A stretch of DNA of 64,000 nt, from the NCBI GenBank assembly GCA_012837715.1, contig DUQR01000041.1:86696-150695 (forward strand). The letters are read 5' to 3'. Of this stretch, positions 1 through 8,661 are shown in pieces. Within the stretch, counting starts at the first letter, position 1; each line of letters opens with the position of its first letter. A model generated the notes under the pieces. The model did no database searches. It was not told where the DNA came from and saw only the letters and a list, made by a program, of their open reading frames with translations. The DNA comes from Bacillota bacterium. Its GTDB lineage: Bacteria; Bacillota; UBA4882; UBA10575. Made by a program: the position numbers and the translations under genes.

Positions 1-467
1 ATAATATTTCCTTCCAAACCAATCTGCTCGCGCTTAATGCCGCCGTCGAAGCAGCCCGCGCCGGGGAGCAAGGACGGGGCTTTGCTGTAGTGGCGGCGGA
101 AGTGAGAAACCTGGCGCGGCAGGCTGGTGAAGCAGCCAAGGAAATTGAGGCCTTAATCACCGAGAGTGTGGATAAGGTTGACCACGGCAACAAAATGGTG
201 CTAAAATCCAGCCAAATCCTCAACCAGATCGTCGATAATACCAAACAAACTTTTACGGCAATTAACGCGGTAGCTGATGCCATGAACGAGCAGACGAGCG
301 CTACCCAACAAATACAAGCCTCCATCGATCAACTGAACCAGGTTACTCAGGAAAATGCGGCCATGGTTCAAGAACTGTCCTCTTCCGCTCAATTTTTAAA
401 TAACGAAGCAAAGCGTCTTAGCGACATGGTTAAACAGTTCAAAGTAAGCGCTCACGCCAGCGATTGA
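1..467 (+). CDS. Methyl-accepting chemotaxis protein, C-terminal part (5' end outside window)
   Basis: The reading frame is open from base 3, so the gene starts before the window. The first visible residues are the highly conserved hairpin tip of chemotaxis receptors ([20 protein letters not shown], then [12 protein letters not shown]). A long coiled coil follows, with the usual heptad pattern and a QTSATQQIQ stretch typical of the adaptation region. In this family the tip binds CheA and CheW and relays ligand state from the membrane to the flagellar motor or another output. The sensor, membrane and HAMP parts are not visible, so the ligand cannot be inferred. The protein ends at a normal stop with no pentapeptide tether. 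The next gene is on the opposite strand, so this looks like the end of its transcript. Confidence 0.95.
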   Translation, partial: NISFQTNLLALNAAVEAARAGEQGRGFAVVAAEVRNLARQAGEAAKEIEALITESVDKVDHGNKMVLKSSQILNQIVDNTKQTFTAINAVADAMNEQTSATQQIQASIDQLNQVTQENAAMVQELSSSAQFLNNEAKRLSDMVKQFKVSAHASD

Positions 468-509
468 TGCCACGAGCGCATTAAATCAAAAGATAAAAAT
501 ACTTTCTCA

Positions 510-1325
510 CTATTCCAGCCATGATGTGACCATCCCCAGGTTGGTAGCGATCAGATTTGGAACATAGGGGGAGTCTTTAAGATCTTCATATTTTGTTTCC
601 CCGCTCAGCACCAAGATGGAGGTTATTCCCGCCTGTTGGCCCATGGCAATATCGGTATAAAGGCGGTCACCAATTATGGCAACGCTTTTTCTGTCCAAGT
701 TATACTTTTGGCATAAAGCCTCCACCATCTCTGGATAAGGTTTACCAATAATCTTTGGTTCCACATTAGTGGCAGCGGTGACAGCAGCAATCATGGCGCC
801 ACAATCGGGAATCGGTCCTTGTGGCGTCGGACAGTTCAGATCCGGGTGGGTCGCAATAAATGGCACTCCCTGCCTTATAAGTGTACAGGCAACCCGTAAC
901 TTTTCGTAGGTCAAAGTCTGGTCAAAGCTAAAGACCACAGCTGATGGATGGTTGGTCGTCAACTTAAAACCATCCGCCGCGAATTCTTCTTCTAAGTCGG
1001 GAGTTCCGACCAGATAAACCTGTTTTTCCGGGTAATTCTGCTTTAAGTAATAGCGAGTGGCTTCTCCAGAAGTAAAAACCTGTTCCGCTTGTAAAGATAT
1101 ACCCATCCCTCTTAATTTTTCAGCCCAATACAGACCCCTTCGTGAAGTATTGTTTGTAACAAAGATAAAATCCTTCCCCAGTTCCCTGAGGCGCTGAAAA
1201 AAACCAGGCGCCCATGGGAAGAGAGAATCTCCCAGGTAAACTGTGCCATCCAAATCCAGTAAAAAAGTTTTTATTTTATGGAGACTTTCGCGGAACGTTT
1301 GTTTGTTTAATTTTTCAACCATCAT
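510..1325 (-). CDS. HAD-superfamily sugar phosphatase, NagD/AraL type
   Basis: A 271-residue protein with HAD motif I (DLDGT, nucleophile Asp24 and Asp26), motif II in FVTNNTSRRG, and a late acidic motif IIDR near GDRLYTDIAMG. This domain order is that of the NagD/AraL subfamily with a C2B cap; these enzymes hydrolyse sugar or glycerol phosphates. The ATG at 1325 is chosen over the TTG at 1328 because it overlaps the stop of the upstream araM-like gene as TGATG and has GGGAG nine bases before it, so the two genes are probably translationally coupled. In Bacillus subtilis araL and araM are also neighbours, supporting a shared role. The substrate is not known; a phosphorylated glycerol or pentose is a reasonable guess. 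Confidence 0.88.
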   Translation of the reverse strand: MMVEKLNKQTFRESLHKIKTFLLDLDGTVYLGDSLFPWAPGFFQRLRELGKDFIFVTNNTSRRGLYWAEKLRGMGISLQAEQVFTSGEATRYYLKQNYPEKQVYLVGTPDLEEEFAADGFKLTTNHPSAVVFSFDQTLTYEKLRVACTLIRQGVPFIATHPDLNCPTPQGPIPDCGAMIAAVTAATNVEPKIIGKPYPEMVEALCQKYNLDRKSVAIIGDRLYTDIAMGQQAGITSILVLSGETKYEDLKDSPYVPNLIATNLGMVTSWLE

Positions 1326-2710
1326 CAATTGTCACTCCCGGTGTTTTTTAAAAAACAGCTTGTTATCTCCGCAGCCATTTCTTCAAGTAAACCTAGATCC
1401 CACAATAAACGCAAAATAGTGTATCGCGACCTGATTTCTTTTGCATAAATAATCCCATTGTAAACCAGTTCGCGATCAACCTGAATGTCCAAGGGATTGG
1501 TAGGGGCTCCAACCGTTTTTAAAAGGGTTTCAATTTGTTCCCCGTTAGGAGCAGCAGTTAGCAGTTCCCTAATCCGGTCCCATTTTTCTTCGATCTTCTT
1601 CAGTCGATTGGCATGTTTAACCACGGAAAAACTGTCATTCTCTTCCTTCTGCCTGAGTATATCAGGTGCGGATCTCTTATATAATTTTATGATTTCTTCC
1701 TTCCACTTCTCTTCGTCAAATTTTAGAATCTTTTCTTTCACCGCTGCAAAATCAATTTTTCTCCCGTATAAAATTGAACCCAGCCGGTGAGTGATGATCG
1801 CACCAATTCCAACCTTTATTCCATGGAAAACCGCCTTTTTCCCACTTTCCATAGCGCTCATTTCCCAAAAGTGTGAAATGTGATGTTCAGCACCGGAGGC
1901 AGGCCGGGAATTCCTGACAAAGCTCATGGCAATTCCACTAATCACCAATCCCTCCATCAGATTTTTAACCGCTGTGTCTTCTCGGTTATTCAAATCATTA
2001 ATCCGCTCCGTACACTTTTGGACCGATCTTCGCACTAATTCTGCCACAAACTCGCAATAGTACTCATCTGTGATCAAATGAGCAAGTTTCCAATCACGTA
2101 AAGAAGAAAATTTACCAATCATATCTCCTAACCCGGCTTGCATCATTTCCACCGGCGCCTGTTTTAAAACATCAAGATCACCGATAATTACCTGTGGCGT
2201 CCTCACCGTCACTGTTGTTTTCAACCAGTTTAAAGTTAATGATGAGGTATCGGAAGCATATCCATCCATGGAAGGCGCCGTCGCAACAATGAACGAAGGT
2301 AAATTTAATCTTGACCCCACATATTTTACTAAATCATTAATCACTCCGGAGCCGACACCAAGTAAAACTTGGGTATCCGGTTCTACCTGAACAAATAATT
2401 CCCCGATTGCTCTTTCGTCCGGAACCAAATCTCCATCCCTCTTATAGACCATTACCTTCCACTTTAAGTCGGAACTCGCTAATAACCGCTCTACCTTTTG
2501 CCCCGCAACTCGATAACAATTATGATCGGTCACTAAAAGCACTTTCTTGTAGCCATAAGTTGACAGCAATTCGGGAACTCGATTCAAAGCCCCGTTCTCA
2601 ATAATGATCTGTTCGATCGCAGAACTATGTTTTTTACCGCAGGCACAGGTAAACTCTTTTCCTAATAAATCGGTAATCTGGTATTTCTGTTGACTCAAAT
2701 CAATCCCCAT
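1325..2710 (-). CDS. araM: sn-glycerol-1-phosphate dehydrogenase (AraM/EgsA family)
   Basis: The protein has the iron/zinc alcohol dehydrogenase-like fold of glycerol-1-phosphate dehydrogenases: a dinucleotide site (GVGSGVINDLVKY), the ATAPSMDGYAS signature, and the metal region around GLGDMIGK and later histidines in SGAEHHISHFWE. These enzymes reduce dihydroxyacetone phosphate to sn-glycerol-1-phosphate with NAD(P)H; in Bacillus this feeds heptaprenylglyceryl phosphate synthesis. An N-terminal extension carries a CACGKKH motif that may bind metal. Start at 2710 (461 aa) is preferred because AAAGGAG lies nine bases upstream; the ATG at 2719 would abut that site. It forms a two-gene unit with the downstream phosphatase and is divergent from a DeoR regulator, which probably controls it. 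Confidence 0.9.
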   Translation of the reverse strand: MGIDLSQQKYQITDLLGKEFTCACGKKHSSAIEQIIIENGALNRVPELLSTYGYKKVLLVTDHNCYRVAGQKVERLLASSDLKWKVMVYKRDGDLVPDERAIGELFVQVEPDTQVLLGVGSGVINDLVKYVGSRLNLPSFIVATAPSMDGYASDTSSLTLNWLKTTVTVRTPQVIIGDLDVLKQAPVEMMQAGLGDMIGKFSSLRDWKLAHLITDEYYCEFVAELVRRSVQKCTERINDLNNREDTAVKNLMEGLVISGIAMSFVRNSRPASGAEHHISHFWEMSAMESGKKAVFHGIKVGIGAIITHRLGSILYGRKIDFAAVKEKILKFDEEKWKEEIIKLYKRSAPDILRQKEENDSFSVVKHANRLKKIEEKWDRIRELLTAAPNGEQIETLLKTVGAPTNPLDIQVDRELVYNGIIYAKEIRSRYTILRLLWDLGLLEEMAAEITSCFLKNTGSDN

Positions 2711-2751
2711 CAATTCCATCTCCTTTTTTCAGCATCTAATCCTCCCAGCTA

Positions 2752-2760
2752 ATTATAGCA
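2752..2760 (-). promoter_or_regulatory. Extended -10 promoter for the araM-like operon
   Basis: On the minus strand the sequence reads TGCTATAAT, a consensus -10 box with the TGn extension, about 40 bases before the araM start. A -35 box is weak: TTGTTG at 18 bases or TTGCCA at 15 bases. The rest of the 320-base divergent region up to the DeoR start shows no clear operator that I can identify. Confidence 0.6.
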
Positions 2761-3030
2761 TGGGCATTTTTTTGGCAACAAGACAAGGCGCTTCTATTAA
2801 ATAATGAGCAACTATCGGCCAAATAATGCGCAATTATAAGCAGCAATGAGCACAGAAGGACTATCCTGATTCTCAGTCTTTCCCAATCCTTTACAGTTTG
2901 CTCTTTGTTTCTCCCTTTATGCTCTATTATCCTTGAAAATAAAAAGTTGTTATGATATCCTTTTGAATAAGTATCTATTTTCACAATTAAACCAAATCGA
3001 GCATGAATAGGAAGAAGAAGGCGATTACTA

Positions 3031-3792
3031 ATGCTAAATATTGAACGTTTGGATTACATCCTGAAGGAATTACGGGAGCGGAATTTTGTCTCCGTCAATG
3101 AATTAGCGGAAAAATACTATGTTAGTCCCTCTACGATCCGCCGAGACCTGAACACCCTTAGAAAAGAAGGGCTCATTCGCCGTACTTATGGTGGGGCTAC
3201 GCTCGTCGCACACCCTAGTTTGGAAATCCCTTTTCAAGTGCGCAAGAATGAGAAACAAGAAGAAAAGAACAGAATCTGCCAGTTAGCCGCGGAAATGGTC
3301 GAAGACGATCAGTTCATTTTTCTAGATTCCAGCACTACCGTATCCCATCTTGTTCGCTATCTTAGAAATAAGAAAAACCTAAAGATCATGACGACCAGTC
3401 CTCAAGTTGCCCTTGACTGTATCGACAATATACGAGGAGTTCAGGTTTACTGTACGGGGGGCTGGATGAATGCTTTTCAGCGTGGATTTGTAGGCGAAGC
3501 AGCTCGCCAGAGAATCATTGAGTTCCGTCCAGATTTACTTTTCTTCTCCGCTCGTGCCATCTCCCTGAATGACGGGATTACGGATGTCAATGAAGAAGAT
3601 GTTTACATGAAACAACAAATGCTTAAGAGTTGCCGGAAGAATGTATTTCTTTCCGATTCAAGCAAGTTTGATCAGGTTTCCTACCGCGTGATTTGTGGCC
3701 TTGAAAACATTGATTGGATTATTACCAATCAGCAACCTTCTGAAAAATGGCTCCGGCATCTAAAATCATCCGGTGTCAAGATCCTTTATTAG
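3031..3792 (+). CDS. DeoR/GlpR family transcriptional regulator
   Basis: A 253-residue protein with an N-terminal winged helix-turn-helix (residues about 5-57; ELAEKYYVSPSTIRRDLNTL is the DeoR signature) and a C-terminal DeoR sensor domain with FLDSSTTVSHL and the late FLSDSSKFD motif. Members bind phosphorylated sugars or sugar derivatives and usually repress a neighbouring catabolic operon. It is divergent from the glycerol-1-phosphate dehydrogenase/phosphatase pair, so that pair is the likely target. The effector is unknown; a phosphorylated triose, glycerol or pentose is an inference from context. The ATG follows a weak purine-rich site (GGAAGAAGAAGG). Confidence 0.92.
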   Translation: MLNIERLDYILKELRERNFVSVNELAEKYYVSPSTIRRDLNTLRKEGLIRRTYGGATLVAHPSLEIPFQVRKNEKQEEKNRICQLAAEMVEDDQFIFLDSSTTVSHLVRYLRNKKNLKIMTTSPQVALDCIDNIRGVQVYCTGGWMNAFQRGFVGEAARQRIIEFRPDLLFFSARAISLNDGITDVNEEDVYMKQQMLKSCRKNVFLSDSSKFDQVSYRVICGLENIDWIITNQQPSEKWLRHLKSSGVKILY

Positions 3793-3841
3793 GCTGTTAT
3801 TTTCTTGCGTACGCTAGTTACCGTCAGCTTGAGCGCAGCGA

Positions 3842-3884
3842 TAAAAAAATTGCGTTATTACTCGAAAATCGTAATAACGCAATT
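3842..3884 (-). terminator. Rho-independent terminator, likely bidirectional
   Basis: Perfect 13-bp arms AATTGCGTTATTA / TAATAACGCAATT (3848-3860 and 3872-3884) flank an 11-base loop. On the minus strand it is followed by seven Ts, making it the terminator of pdxS; it also closes the DeoR gene from the other side. Confidence 0.85.
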
Positions 3885-3963
3885 ACTTAAGACCAAATAA
3901 ATCTGGGTAAGTAACATCCCCTCTGGTGACAATCTACCGACAACGCCTCTCAGGGGCCTGTCC

Positions 3964-4848
3964 CTACCGGCTGCGGTTGGCCATCCGGTCTTCCGTCTGT
4001 AAGCTCGCCACCGCAAGGCCGCGCATGGCCTCGCCCAAACCACGGGAGACCTTGGCTAACACTTGGGCATCGCGGAAATGGGTGGCTGCTTCCACGATGG
4101 CTTTCGCCCGCGCCACCGGATTTTCCGATTTAAAGATCCCGGAACCGACAAAAACACCGTCACACCCTAACTGCATCATTAGGGCCGCATCTGCCGGAAT
4201 TGCGATCCCACCGGCTGCAAAGTTCACCACCGGGAGCCGCCCCAGTTTGCGCGTCTCCATGACCAGCTCTACCGGAACGCGCAGCTTTGCCGCTAACTCC
4301 GGCAACTCTTCGTCGGCAGTCCTTTTTAAAGCTTCGATCTCTTCGGTCACCGTCCGCATATGTTTCACTGCTTCAACAATATCACCGGTTCCTGCCTCTC
4401 CCTTGGTCCGGATCATCGCCGCCCCTTCACTAATCCGGCGTAAAGCTTCCCCCAGGTTCCGGGCGCCGCAAACAAAGGGGGTCTTAAATTGAGTTTTATC
4501 AATATGATACCGGTCGTCGGCCGGGGTTAAGACTTCACTTTCGTCGATATAATCGATCCCCAACGCCTCTAGGATTTGGGCCTCGACAAAATGGCCAATC
4601 CGCACCTTCGCCATCACGGGAATGGAGACCGCTTCCACAATCCGCAGAATCACCTCCGGATCGGACATCCGGGCCACCCCACCCTCCGCCCGGATATCGG
4701 CGGGTACTCTCTCTAGCGCCATCACCGCTACAGCGCCCGCATCCTCGGCCATCTTCGCCTGCTCCGGAGTGGTCACATCCATGATCACTCCGCCTTTCAG
4801 GGAGTCCGTTAAATCGTCTTTTTTCACCGGAAAAACTTTTTCCACCAT
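3964..4848 (-). CDS. pdxS: Pyridoxal 5'-phosphate synthase subunit PdxS
   Basis: A 294-residue (beta/alpha)8 protein matching PdxS along its whole length. Catalytic residues Asp24 (VIMDVTT), Lys81 ([13 protein letters not shown]) and Lys148 ([12 protein letters not shown]) are present. With PdxT it builds pyridoxal phosphate from ribose 5-phosphate, glyceraldehyde 3-phosphate and glutamine-derived ammonia. Start at 4848 is chosen because GGAGG lies about eight to ten bases upstream; a GTG at 4855-4857 would sit too close to it. Unusually, no pdxT lies on either side: the upstream neighbour is an unrelated membrane-anchored protein and downstream is a terminator. PdxS alone can use ammonia in vitro, but a pdxT elsewhere is the simpler explanation. 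Confidence 0.97.
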   Translation of the reverse strand: MVEKVFPVKKDDLTDSLKGGVIMDVTTPEQAKMAEDAGAVAVMALERVPADIRAEGGVARMSDPEVILRIVEAVSIPVMAKVRIGHFVEAQILEALGIDYIDESEVLTPADDRYHIDKTQFKTPFVCGARNLGEALRRISEGAAMIRTKGEAGTGDIVEAVKHMRTVTEEIEALKRTADEELPELAAKLRVPVELVMETRKLGRLPVVNFAAGGIAIPADAALMMQLGCDGVFVGSGIFKSENPVARAKAIVEAATHFRDAQVLAKVSRGLGEAMRGLAVASLQTEDRMANRSR

Positions 4849-5077
4849 GAGGAACACCTCCTTATCGATAGCTTCTTGAATTGCTTATATTTTACCACTC
4901 TCACTCGGTCCTTGGTTTACTCCCATTGTATAGTTTTTGTTAAGAGCTACATTTTTGGGCATAGATTTATTATACACAATAACCAATTCCAGTCAAATAA
5001 ATTTTGGTTGCAACTGCTCCTGCTCCAATCCAGGGGGAGAACCCACTCCCCGGTCCGTCGCTCTTCAAAAGAAGCGC

Positions 5078-5107
5078 CTAAAAAACCGCCGCATTATTTC
5101 GGCGGTT
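5078..5107 (-). terminator. Rho-independent terminator overlapping a stop codon
   Basis: Arms AACCGCCG (5084-5091) and CGGCGGTT (5100-5107) with an 8-base loop, followed on the minus strand by a T-run. The stop codon of the upstream gene (5106-5108) lies inside the stem. Confidence 0.85.
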
Positions 5108-5999
5108 AAAAGCGATTTTCCCAGGCCTCAACGGCCTGCTGGCGGAAGCTTTCTACCTCGGGGGTTAAGCGAAAACCATAGGCATCCAGCACTTGAAGGT
5201 AGTTTTTGATTAAACGGGAAAAGTCCCCGGTGGTCTCCTCCGCCACATAGGCGAGATAAGCCTGCTTGGCTTCGGGATCCATCTCCTTGGTCTCATAACT
5301 GAACAAAGGGGTATTGTTGCACCCAAATAAAGCAAACGAAACATAACGGGCCAGTAGCTCCCGCACCGGTTTGACCTGGGATGAGGAGTTATACCCTTCA
5401 ATAAACCGTTCCTGGCGATCCGCCCGCTCGAGAAGCTCTTCCCAACTAATCATTAGCGCCGCATCCTTCACCGGTGTCGCTTCCGACTCGACCGCCATCA
5501 GATCAAAATAAGCAGTTAAATCGGCAGCCAACCTTCCATAGTATTTCCGGTAAAGCGTATAGTCGATCACCGGAAAAAACATCCCTTCCGCCGTTTCCAC
5601 CTTGTAGCCGTTGGCTATGGTTTGCTCCACAACCGGCCCGATGGTTTCGTCTTCAACCTCCTTGAAGTCTTCCAGCGCCCAATTACGCTGGTAAACTTCG
5701 GCCATCTTTTGCTGCAAGGTATTGTCTTCATATCGCCTTTGCCAAGCAGAAAGTTTCTCCTTTTGCACTTGCTCCAAACCTAAGACGAGTTTCCCCGCCT
5801 TCTCCGGGGAAACGTCCTTAATATGCTGATCCACATAGGCAATAACCTGGGCTACCGTCAAGTCCTCTTGGGCGAGTAAAGCTTCAAAGCCGTCCATCAC
5901 TTTTTCTTCCTTGGCCGGTAAGAAAAGACTTTGGCGGAGTAAAAAAGCCAGCACAAGTCCGATCACCAGACTAACAATAAAACCGCTCCTTCTCTTCAT
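5106..5999 (-). CDS. Membrane-anchored extracytoplasmic protein, family not recognised
   Basis: A 297-residue protein with a short positive N-terminus (MKRRSG) and one hydrophobic segment (residues about 6-21, FIVSLVIGLVLAFLL), then a hydrophilic, largely alpha-helical body rich in Glu, Gln and Tyr. It is probably anchored by this uncleaved segment with the body outside the membrane. I recognise no catalytic motif or named domain. Start at 5999 is chosen over 6029 because AGGAGG sits six bases before it. It is a single-gene unit with its own terminator between pdxS and the small-gene pair; context gives no function. Confidence 0.75.
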   Translation of the reverse strand: MKRRSGFIVSLVIGLVLAFLLRQSLFLPAKEEKVMDGFEALLAQEDLTVAQVIAYVDQHIKDVSPEKAGKLVLGLEQVQKEKLSAWQRRYEDNTLQQKMAEVYQRNWALEDFKEVEDETIGPVVEQTIANGYKVETAEGMFFPVIDYTLYRKYYGRLAADLTAYFDLMAVESEATPVKDAALMISWEELLERADRQERFIEGYNSSSQVKPVRELLARYVSFALFGCNNTPLFSYETKEMDPEAKQAYLAYVAEETTGDFSRLIKNYLQVLDAYGFRLTPEVESFRQQAVEAWENRF

Positions 6000-6098
6000 T
6001 CGTTTCCTCCTTTTGATCGAAAACACCATCCTTTATTACAAACGAGAGCCAAGGGAAAAGGTTTAAGCTTTACCGGTAGCAATTATTGGTTATAGCGT

Positions 6099-6443
6099 TT
6101 AAAAGAAGCTTATCTTCTCTTGTGCCAGTTTTTCCTCCCACACCATTTGGAGAATGGCCAATTCCTCGCTGTAATCGGTTTTAGTTTCATCCTTCTCATA
6201 TTCCAACTGCTCAAGGACCTTAAAGGTGAAATTCGCGGCCCCTTTCTCTTGCCACGCCTTTTGTAACTGCCGGTTGGGGTGGCAGCCGGCCTCCAGTTTA
6301 AACTTAGTCCCATTGATCGTCCCCTTCAGGTTGGCAGTGGCTTGTAAATAACATTTCCCATCATCTAAAGCACGAATCAGAAAGATCCCCATCTCCGGTT
6401 TCATCTGCTTATACAGTTGTTTCAATTCTTTCTTGCGGTCCAA
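6099..6443 (-). CDS. Small GIY-YIG-like family protein
   Basis: A 114-residue soluble protein. The stretch MGIFLIRALDDGKCYLQAT resembles the start of a GIY-YIG nuclease fold, and KLEAGCHPNRQLQKAW and FKVLEQLEY match the small Bacillus/Clostridium proteins annotated as GIY-YIG family. The canonical GIY and YIG triplets are degenerate (GIF, and CYL in place of YIG), so nuclease activity is doubtful. Translation appears to begin at TTG (6443). It lies two bases after the stop of the next gene (6446), so the two are almost certainly co-transcribed. The role is unknown. Confidence 0.75.
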   Translation of the reverse strand: MDRKKELKQLYKQMKPEMGIFLIRALDDGKCYLQATANLKGTINGTKFKLEAGCHPNRQLQKAWQEKGAANFTFKVLEQLEYEKDETKTDYSEELAILQMVWEEKLAQEKISFF

Positions 6444-6445
6444 AA

Positions 6446-6928
6446 TTAATACCCCATTTCTTTGAGGATCCGCCCTAATATGCTTAGCCTTTCCCCAATC
6501 AGTTCATCATCATTACTTAAGGCTTGGCGGAATAATTCAATATCCTCATCGATCTTTTCATTTTCGCTACAGACCGCCACCGTCATCGCATCCCCTTGTA
6601 GGCCTACCCGGTCGATGACCGGTTTTTCCGGATCGTAAAGCCTTGCGTACCGGTAAGCCTCTTCTTGAAAATATAGTTTTGCCCGGCAGACCAGAATCGC
6701 CAAATCCAGCACCCGGTGGAGGGGGAGCTCCTCCGATTGACGAGACCATTTTTCACCAGTATGCCGCCATACTTTGGCGGAGATATCCACCTTACCCCGG
6801 TCATTCCACTGGGCCAAACCCAAAGAAAGACCTTTCGCTTCCGATTGGTAAGCAGTTCGACCATCCACCTGTTCGTAGTTTTCACAAACGATAACCGGTT
6901 TGTGTTTTAATGTCGTCGGAATTTTCAT
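6446..6928 (-). CDS. Conserved hypothetical protein, DUF6530-like
   Basis: A 160-residue soluble protein with no signal peptide or membrane segment. It contains the conserved-looking core AKGLSLGLAQWNDRGKVDIS followed by AKVWRHTGEKWSRQSEELP, which I associate with the DUF6530 family; that link is from memory. An AAGGAGG site lies close before the ATG. It precedes and probably shares a transcript with the GIY-YIG-like gene. No catalytic residues can be named and the function is unknown. Confidence 0.75.
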   Translation of the reverse strand: MKIPTTLKHKPVIVCENYEQVDGRTAYQSEAKGLSLGLAQWNDRGKVDISAKVWRHTGEKWSRQSEELPLHRVLDLAILVCRAKLYFQEEAYRYARLYDPEKPVIDRVGLQGDAMTVAVCSENEKIDEDIELFRQALSNDDELIGERLSILGRILKEMGY

Positions 6929-7072
6929 TTTTTTACCTCCTTTTTGGCGCCAGGCTTTCCGCCAGATTAAACCATTTAAGATTTTTACTAATTTACTAAT
7001 CTAGTAATTTACTTAAAGTATATTACGAGTCTTAGACCTTTGTCAACCAGGATTTAAATAAGCCTTGATCTA

Positions 7073-7145
7073 AAACGCCTCGTTGCTTTTGTTCTGAACC
7101 TCTCCGCCGAAAAAGCTTTAGGGTCCAGACCGAACAACGAGGTGT
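7073..7145. repeat. Nested imperfect inverted repeat in intergenic DNA
   Basis: Outer arms AACGCCTCGTTG and CAACGAGGTGTT (one mismatch) enclose an inner pair CTGAACC / GGGTCCAG, giving a possible long hairpin over about 73 bases. A run GTGTTTTCTT follows on the plus strand. It lies between divergent genes at 6928 and 7247 and belongs to no coding sequence; it could be a small RNA, a terminator-like structure or a decayed mobile element. Confidence 0.5.
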
Positions 7146-7195
7146 TTTCTTGACCGGCAATCGACACTCTTTTTCTATCCCCATTGGGGTAGATC

Positions 7196-7204
7196 TGATA
7201 TAAT
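7196..7204 (+). promoter_or_regulatory. Extended -10 promoter of the YbjQ-family gene
   Basis: The sequence TGATATAAT is a perfect -10 box with TGn extension, about 43 bases before the ATG at 7247. No good -35 box is seen, which is usual for extended -10 promoters. Confidence 0.65.
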
Positions 7205-7246
7205 GGGGAAGTAATTATTGGTATTACGCTCAAGGAGGTATTTTCA

Positions 7247-7567
7247 ATGATCGTAACTACTACCCCCTCGGTCGAAGGTCGGAAAATTGTGGAATATAAG
7301 GGAGTAATCTTTGGCGAAGTAATCGCCGGCGTGAATTTTCTCAAAGATTTTGCCGCTGGCCTCTCCAACTTCTTTGGTGGTCGGTCCCGCTCCTATGAAG
7401 GGGAGCTGATCGAAGCCCGGGAAGCGGCTCTTGAGGAAATGCAAAACCGCGCCGCCAGACTAGGCGCCAATGCCGTAGTCGGCGTGGATATTGACTATGA
7501 AGTCCTGGGCCAGGGCGGAAACATGCTCATGGTTACTGCTTCCGGAACCGCGGTGGTCGTTGAGTAA
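7247..7567 (+). CDS. YbjQ/UPF0145 (DUF74) family protein
   Basis: A 106-residue protein that matches the YbjQ family (heavy-metal-binding-like domain, PF01906) over its full length: [17 protein letters not shown] near the start, the central [20 protein letters not shown] helix, and [13 protein letters not shown] with a strand-rich end. The family forms ring-like oligomers and is linked loosely to metal binding, but no biochemical role is firmly known. AAGGAGG precedes the ATG. It ends only 11 bases before the stop of the convergent YhfC gene. Confidence 0.92.
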   Translation: MIVTTTPSVEGRKIVEYKGVIFGEVIAGVNFLKDFAAGLSNFFGGRSRSYEGELIEAREAALEEMQNRAARLGANAVVGVDIDYEVLGQGGNMLMVTASGTAVVVE

Positions 7568-7578
7568 AACCTCTTGTC

Positions 7579-8403
7579 TTACCTGTTTTCCTCCTCCGAA
7601 TGGATCCCTGCCGCTGCGCCGGATGGGGAAGGAGCGAAAAGGGACCGGGCACGCATGATCCAGGCAAAAGCAAGAATAGCCAAGAAGAGAATGTATAGTT
7701 CGACCAACCAGATGTTTACCCCCAACTGTGTCATGATGACCGCCGGCGCATTCACCAGGGCATGCAGGAGAATGGCGTAAAGAAGGTACCTTAATTTACG
7801 GTTTACTACCCCATACAGCACCACTAGAGATAAGCCGATCTGAATAACAAAGGAAAAGAACCTTTCCAGCCCGCCAATGAGAAAATAGTAGGACGGAGTA
7901 TTAACCAGCTGATTTTTAAACATGGTAGCCGCTGCAGGATCCAACTGAGTACCCACCAACTGATCAAAAGTCCCGGTATTAATCATCAAACTTAAAACAA
8001 TATTGCCAATGTATGTTAACCCAACCAACCCGATGGCTTCGATCCCGCCGTGGCCAAGCCCGTAGGCCACCCCATTTTTCCAGGATAATTTCTTATTAAG
8101 TAAAAAACGAAAACCAAGATAACGACCGACTTCTTCAAAGAGTCCAGCTGAAAGACCGCCAATCAGCACTGCGCTAAAGAACAAATTTTCCTTCATTTGT
8201 TGGAACTGCGGATGAACGCTCAAGCTTGCTAAAAGTGGGATCCGGATAAGAAACTGAAAAACAACGAAAACCAGGGCGCCCACCCCCGCGGCCTTTAGGG
8301 AGATTTTTTCACTTCGATAAAGGTATATCAGCAACCCTGATGGAAAAAGAAATACAATCAAGGCCGAACAGAGCATAAAAACAAGCGAAAGTGTACTTAC
8401 CAT
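7579..8403 (-). CDS. YhfC family putative intramembrane metalloprotease
   Basis: A 274-residue, very hydrophobic protein with about seven to eight membrane segments. The family signature is visible: FEEVGRYLGF (EExxR-type motif) in the middle, GLGHGGIEAI, and HALVNAPAV near the C-terminus. These match YhfC, a distant relative of CPBP/CAAX proteases in which the Glu pair and the histidines are proposed to form the metal site. The substrate is unknown. GGAGG lies before the ATG at 8403. It is transcribed alone and converges on the YbjQ gene. Confidence 0.85.
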   Translation of the reverse strand: MVSTLSLVFMLCSALIVFLFPSGLLIYLYRSEKISLKAAGVGALVFVVFQFLIRIPLLASLSVHPQFQQMKENLFFSAVLIGGLSAGLFEEVGRYLGFRFLLNKKLSWKNGVAYGLGHGGIEAIGLVGLTYIGNIVLSLMINTGTFDQLVGTQLDPAAATMFKNQLVNTPSYYFLIGGLERFFSFVIQIGLSLVVLYGVVNRKLRYLLYAILLHALVNAPAVIMTQLGVNIWLVELYILFLAILAFAWIMRARSLFAPSPSGAAAGIHSEEENR

Positions 8404-8601
8404 TAAATATCCTCCAATCTGAAGATTCTTTTGTAATTTTCCGTAATCAACCCGGTGTTTCTTTTTTCCTCCCTCTTTTTCTTGTTTTAAACCATACCAT
8501 CTTTGTATTTCTATTTATACCAGCCTTTTCCTTTACTTAATTCTAAAAAATGGTAGCCCCTTTTGCTCTTTCCTCTGCAAAGTTAACCGACCATAGGCAA
8601 G

Positions 8602-8635
8602 AAAAAAGGTCCGGACCAAAGGTCCGGGCCTTTTC
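8602..8635 (-). terminator. Rho-independent terminator after the GH1 gene
   Basis: A GGTCCGGACC-type hairpin with A/T-rich flanks lies 27 bases past the GH1 stop; on the minus strand it ends with six Ts. Confidence 0.85.
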
Positions 8636-8661
8636 GGCACTGGTCGATTGCGAACAAAGGA

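Noticed and set aside
2736..2984. 82-codon open frame on the minus strand between araM and the DeoR gene
   Set aside because: No ribosome site, unusual composition, and it covers the divergent promoter region including the extended -10 box.
6066..6118. Possible seventh full copy of the dispersed element (TTATTGGTTATAGCG with AAGAAGCTT)
   Set aside because: Only one end is vaguely similar and it runs into the coding sequence of the gene at 6099; the match is too weak.
7054..7368. 104-codon minus-strand frame over the YbjQ promoter
   Set aside because: It overlaps the well-supported YbjQ gene and its extended -10 promoter and has no family resemblance.
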